Under the pieces are notes generated by a model. It was not told where the DNA came from and did not search any database. It saw nothing but the letters and a program-made list of their open reading frames with translations. Made by a program: the position numbers and the translations under genes. Positions 58,641 through 64,000 of a DNA stretch of 64,000 nt are shown piece after piece (the first letter of the stretch is position 1; each line of letters opens with the position of its first letter). Origin of the DNA: Primula veris (lineage: Eukaryota > Streptophyta > Magnoliopsida > Ericales > Primulaceae); the NCBI GenBank assembly GCA_963682055.1, contig OY821745.1, positions 1,619,501-1,683,500 of the forward strand. Direction: 5' to 3'.

Positions 58641-60042
58641 GTTACAATGTTCCAATCCCTTTTATAAACTTTCTATTTAACCATCAGTTTAATTGGTTCA
58701 CTTTTTTTTATCTCTCTCTCTTCTCCCTTTTAGGTACTACTTCTCTCAAACTAATTATGTACAATTATTTGTTTCAAAAACAATACCGACATATCATTTT
58801 GGTATGTTTAATTTGATTAGTTCCTAACAAATAATATCTCCTTCTGTGTTTGGGTATATGTAACAAAAATATTTTTGAATGTATACACAAAAATATTCTT
58901 GAATGTATACTGCTAAGTTACAAAGTAGTGTAAGAATTAATTATATTTTGTCCCTACTACTATTATTATTAAATATATTTTGACTGCATCTTTGGCTACA
59001 AGTTTTGAAAGTAAATAACCCCAATTATCTGGGCATCAAAGAAGTTAACCTGTTGGGGAAAGATTTTAGCTTTTTCTTGCCATTGAACCGAATATTTTAG
59101 CTTTAAAGATGAGAAACTACAGGGTTTCAATTAAACCAAAAGGCTAAAAAACGGAGCTAAACGTAAAATTATCCGTTTATTTCAAATAAGTTGTTTGTTA
59201 GGTACAACTACAGTTTTTATTTTTAATACTTTTTCTTCGACTTTGTGAAGCACTTCACTTTTAGTGCATTACAATTAGAATGCAGAGTAAATATTTGCAT
59301 TGCGGTTTAACTAAATCGTGATGACATAGAAAACATATCCCAATAGAACTATAGCCAAATTTGTGTTGTTTTTTTTTTGCATCTAGCAATAAATTTGTAG
59401 ATGCTTTGGACTTTACAGGTATATACAATATAAGTATATTTATTTGAGCTTAGAATAGTTTTGAAGTGTTAGTTATAGTTATATTTTCTCCTCCAAAAAA
59501 GCGTAGATCGAGAGGACGCGGTCCTTAAAAAATGGTTCTCATTAAAATTAGAATACATATATCTTTTTTCTTACAGCACTAAACCTACGCCCAATGCATT
59601 AATTTATCAATATTTTAAGATCACGCTATGTACTTGAGTGCTCTTATCATCTAACCTCTACAACTATTAGCCTAAAGTCATGCGGGAAAAGCACTCAATT
59701 GTGCTCAATTCATCTTCAGAATAATTAACCATTTTTCATTACATGATCTACAATGCTATTTCATACTTCATCCTTTTAATGAATTTATCACCAAAATTTG
59801 GTGTTTTTAAGAAGTAGAGTTCTGCACTCTATACCAGTGCTCCTTTTATATTCTGATGATGGACTCTTTCATCAGAACCTACTTTGAAATGTTAATTCAT
59901 GAGAGAAGTTTGATAGCGAATAAACTATTTTTCAGCTTGTCTAAAATTTGAAGCATATATGGGCTTGTTTGGTTGCAGCTTTTGCACAAATAAGCTTAAT
60001 CTTTGTGGTTCGAAAGTGCTAGGTTTGCCAAACTTAAAGCTT
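58641..60042. repeat. Second, truncated right-arm copy in unit 2
   Basis: Just after POP5-C, 58641-58708 repeats a piece of POP5 intron 2 (ttacaatgttccaatccctt ..., seen also at 58105-58172). The sequence then jumps at a poly-T run to arm DNA resembling 37000-38975, without the fold-back MITE and with an 88-bp deletion near 59590. It carries its own point differences, so it is a third version of the arm and not a recent copy of the neighbouring one. Confidence 0.75.
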
Positions 60043-62415
60043 CTTACCTCAAGAGTTATAAATATCACAAATAAAACACCCAAATCACAAAAATCTGCTT
60101 AACGTATGACCATAATAAATAGCATAAGCAAATAATACCAATATCAATTGAGCATCTATATACTAATTCAATTAAAAACTTTTAAACTTGTTTGCTTATA
60201 AAAAATAAATAAATTAAAAACTTCTAATTCTGAACTAAACGGAAACGAAGCCAATTACTACACATTAGCTACATAAAACGTTACAGAGTATATACACTCC
60301 CTCCGTCCCAAATTGTTGGGGCTATACGAAACTGAGTGCAATTTTGACCGACAAATAACTCTTATCTACGTTGTCGAAATCGAATTTTTCAAAAGCTAAT
60401 CACATAGTTCAAATGTTAAACTATATGCAGTCATAATTAAACGTAGATAAATAGAGCCCAATATTTTGTGACGGAAGGAGTAATTAGATGCAAAACTAAC
60501 ACGGTGGTAATATGAATTGAGTAAATAGATAGAAATGAAATAAAACCCCTAATTTAGAGCAAAATGGAAACAGTGACCTAAAAAGTCAACCTGATAAAAC
60601 TACAACCCAAATAACTAGAGCAAAGATTACACATTAGATAAATATAACTAAATAGGAGATTATAAATATATAGATACATAAGCGAATTAAATAAAAGAGA
60701 TAGAGAGAGAGAGAGCTGACCAGAGAACAAAAAGGGGATCTGCAGTTTTTTTTCTCTCACTAAAAAAAGAGAGTAGAAAAGAGAGGGTGTATTATTATAG
60801 GGAGTAAGTGAGGTGATCCGCTTCACATGTCACGCGTTGAATTAGTAAACTACTTACTACGTACTACTTCACATTTGACGAAATGTTATTTTTTTTTTTT
60901 TCATACGTGACAAGAGTTAAATTTAGCAAAATTTCATAAAATTTATTCTACGTGTTCTTTTCTAGAGGGTATTCTTACATATTGATAATGAATTTCTTTT
61001 TTCAAGTTATTTATTAACTTACTTGTAAAAAATAAACAAAGTAACGAGGTAATATCAATTTTGTTGCTTATTAATCAATAATATGTTTGGTTGATTACCG
61101 AATCACGTAAACAATACACAATCACAAACTAATATAGTAATAATATGTATATATATTGATGTTCTACGATTCAGATATACGGGTCGGTTCTATGGGTCGG
61201 GTCCGCGGTATAGAGTTGAGAACCATACCCGCCCCAAGAACCAACGGGGTCGGGTTGAGCAGACCCAAAAACGGTCTCATGACGAATCAGTTCTTGCGGT
61301 TTTTGGGTATTTACGGTGCGGTTTTCAGATTTTAGGTCTTTTTGACACCCCTAACATATATCTTTAAGCTAATAAATTGAAAGTCAATGCATTTTTTTGT
61401 CTCCATTAGTTATGTTAAATCACGTGTTATCTTTATAAATGTTAAAAAAATTGTTAAATATAACAATGTTTTTAGTGTTGTTAATAGATGACGTGGCAAA
61501 ATACAATTAATTAAAACGTGAACTATATTTCAAATACTTCTATTTTAGTTCTTATATTAGTGGGGTTTACAAAATGACTATTAGTAATTAATTTTAATTA
61601 AAATTAGATAATTTTGTTAACTTAATACACTAATGTGAAGGTTAAATTTAACTTACATATGTGTCATTTAACATGCAATTAAATGATGATGTGTAAGTTA
61701 ATATTGTTAAAATTAACACAACTATTGTAGATGCTCTAACAATTCAATTTTATTTCTTCACGTATAATTAAATATATAGAATAATATCAAAACTTGTTAA
61801 TATCATGCTACATAAATAATTTTGGATCTAATAAACCCAATTTTGTATGAATTAGAATCTAATTAGACTTTATTTTATTTTAGCATAAGACTAATCAATA
61901 AAAATATTCATACCTATTTAATAAGTTTAATAATGAATTTACATAGCAAAAAAAAAAAAAAAACGATTTAGCTTATATTAAATAGTTTATAGCACGTTGT
62001 TTGATAATTTTATATCATTTTTAAATTTGCATTTATAAAACTACTTTTTTTCAATTTACATATGGAAATGTAACTTCCCATTAATAGTTTTATAAGTTCA
62101 TATAAGTGTGTAATTTGTACAATTTTTAAGCGTTATCGTAAAATTTTAAACTATACGGACCAAATTGAAACTACAAAACGGTTTCATCCAAAAAGTGTAA
62201 CCGCAGGTCACTAAAACAAACAAAACTATAAATTTAGATCACTAAAACGGAATTGTTAAAAGTTGGGTTACCGATCCTCAAATAAACACACAACATATGT
62301 CGTCAATCCAAAATTAACCCTTTCCAATATATCCATATTTACTACTGAAGTTAAAACTGTTCACCACTGCAAATTCTATCATATGATAAAGCAATAGTTT
62401 AACTATACAGATCTG
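60043..62415. other. DNA downstream of UNC93-2
   Basis: Near-perfect copy of 38979-41351; no gene is seen. It contains the second copy of the Stowaway-like MITE. Confidence 0.6.
60297..60480. mobile_element. Stowaway-like MITE (unit 2 copy)
   Basis: Identical in layout to 39232-39415: CTCCCTCCGTCCC end, inverted internal arms, and TGACGGAAGGAG end followed by TA. Confidence 0.8.
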
Positions 62416-64000
62416 TTACTTCACTTCAACTAGGGAAACAGCCTCCCTGGACCGAATTTCTCCAGTCCGATCATGATTATCATCTTTCACAGCCAGTAAA
62501 ATCAATACCGCCAAGAGAGGATAGCTGATCGTAGTCAATGACCAATTTGTAATTAATTGGGACAAGAATGAGACTTTATGTGTGTCAATTTGCCAAGCAA
62601 CAGCAGCTCCGGCACTATGGACTCCCTTATAGAATCCAGTATATCTGCAATACATACAACAAACATAAAACTTCATATCTATACCCAAACAAAATCATTA
62701 GAGCACCAATTACAACTGCTTTTAAAGCCTCATAGACCACAATAAAGGAACTTGGACAAAAAAAAAAAAATCAATATTAGGTTCTCTGTAGGTTATAATG
62801 AAATAAAAGGTACCAAAGTGGTTCCATAAAGTTAAAAGTATACTCCATATTATGTTGCCTAATAAACACAAGATGATTGTGTGGAACCACAAATTTATAA
62901 TTAGGAATTACTGAGAAGGGAAAATATATATATAAAAGATAAAAAAAATTGATGCGAAATCTGATGTTTGTTTACCACATATTGAAGGAAAATAGTAGGG
63001 AAGCTGGGGTGGATGTTCCATCATAGCAGAAAAGTACAAGCATCAGAAACCGAAAAATCAGCATAAGAGCATACGGAAAACCGATGAAAGAGCATTTGAA
63101 GCTTAAAAGGATATAGAAAACAAATCTTTAGAGAAATTCATCATTTTTTTTTTTTTTTTTTGTAATACTGATTAAAGTAGAAAAAACAAAAAAGTTAACA
63201 AAACAGTGGGTCAACCCTTTCCTTGCAAAACATACGAGGCTGCTTATCATGCTTTAGAAAATTAGGATATTTTTTTAAGCGAAAAGACGAGAGTCAAGTT
63301 TGGCATGATGATTTCAAAATATATTTCGAAAATGCTTCTAAAAACACCTCTAAATTAAGAAACAAAAGGAGAATGTAGGCAATTATGTAAAGTTTTAAAA
63401 AAGTTTAATTTTTCTGACAGTCCCTAAAGTGTCGATATTAGTGGTAATATAACTACGAGAATGGATATCGAAATCTTTTTAAAAACAAAATCCAACTGTG
63501 ACCAAATGTACATTCACGGATTTGTAAACAGGTAAATAGAGAGCAAAAGAAATACCTGCTAAGGGTCTCGGAATCATCAGCCAAGGCACCAATAACCCAA
63601 TAAACCATACTCTGAAATATGGCATCTAATAATCCGAAAAAGAAATACAACACAAACGGCCCTGCAAAATCCGAACCAGAGTCCTTAAAATCCAACTTTT
63701 TTGGTAGATTACCTCGGCTATATCTCAATTGATTCACAAGCCCACCGGCCCAAACCCCAGTCCCGAGTAAAGCCACAAGCCCAATCCCAAAAAGCCCTCT
63801 TGTTTTTCTACTCTTAAAACTAAAATCCATCACATACCCAATAGCCCACGAACCAATCATCTGTGCCCCCCAATAAAACACGTTATTCAGCCCCCTCGTC
63901 CGTAAATTAAATAAAACCCCGTTCACGTTATTGAACTGGTAGGTGTAAAAAAAGTTACTAGCCCAAGCGGCCGGGAAAATCAATAACATTTTCCAGTTGA
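62416..64000 (-). CDS. UNC93-like major-facilitator membrane protein, copy 2 (partial, cut by window end)
   Basis: Exon 4 (62644-62416) and the 3' part of exon 3 (from the window end to 63556) are present, separated by a 911-bp intron. The encoded residues equal those of UNC93-1 over the visible part, from WKMLLIFPAAWASNFFYTYQ through GADDSETLSR-like sequence to the C-terminal SREAVSLVEVK. Splice sites are kept. The first two exons and most of exon 3's start (expected near 64273) lie outside the window, so whether this copy is complete, and whether its intron 2 also holds a copia element, cannot be seen. Confidence 0.88.

Larger units (their letters stand above)
49696..64000. repeat. Segmental tandem duplication, unit 2 (POP5-B, POP5-C, UNC93-2), cut by the window end
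   Basis: Second copy of the block beginning at 31601. It shares the POP5 gene, both MITEs, spacer DNA and the 3' half of UNC93. It contains about 3 kb that unit 1 lacks: the inverted POP5-C and a further truncated right arm. The last 4 kb (60043-64000 against 38979-42936) are almost identical; I noticed only a g/t change near 62181 and poly-A length differences. Confidence 0.9.

Overview
The window is AT-rich nuclear DNA from a flowering plant. Genes carry GT-AG introns, long gene-poor stretches are full of MITEs and retroelement remnants, and every recognisable protein belongs to a plant family. Codon style and a dispersed noncoding repeat (near 1030, 3340 and 49000) suggest a eudicot, possibly Asteraceae; that placement is an inference. 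No bacterial system, CRISPR array or viral genome is visible.

Left part (1-31600), mostly single-copy genes: an intact CDI-like nucleotide-diphospho-sugar transferase (92-910, +) whose 3' end and downstream DNA are duplicated in tandem (copy at 3139-5010); about 9 kb of gene-free DNA with a SINE, MULE-, CACTA- and Helitron-type small elements; a two-exon gibberellin 3-oxidase (14303-16250, +); a convergent three-exon AOP-type 2-oxoglutarate dioxygenase (19069-20990, -); a single-exon 1056-residue DUF2921 membrane protein (23411-26581, -); the last two exons of a broken NPH3/BTB gene (29033-30500, -), followed by a truncated Ty1-copia element (30679-31466) and the first 33-36 codons of a DUF599 gene.

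Right part (31601-64000), a recent segmental duplication: unit 1 (31601-49695) and unit 2 (49696 to beyond the window end) each carry POP5 (RNase P/MRP subunit) followed by a UNC93-like transporter gene, both on the minus strand. The units are nearly identical along most of their length. Inside each is a large inverted repeat. In unit 2 it contains a second, inverted and frameshifted POP5 (57261-58622, +), so a POP5 gene and its pseudogene face each other in a fold-back layout. Unit 1 has a chimeric right arm that looks like the product of a deletion that removed the equivalent POP5 copy. MITE insertions with clear target-site duplications give the order of these events. UNC93-1 (41352-49619) is complete, 467 residues in four exons, but its second intron has grown to 5.2 kb with a truncated copia element and broken copies of exon 2. 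UNC93-2 runs off the window end.

The genes do not form a pathway. The main interest is structural: nested tandem and inverted duplication of an RNase P/MRP subunit gene next to a transporter gene, with possible consequences for dosage, promoter exchange and small RNA production. Because the two units are so alike, an assembly artefact (two haplotypes placed in tandem) must be excluded.
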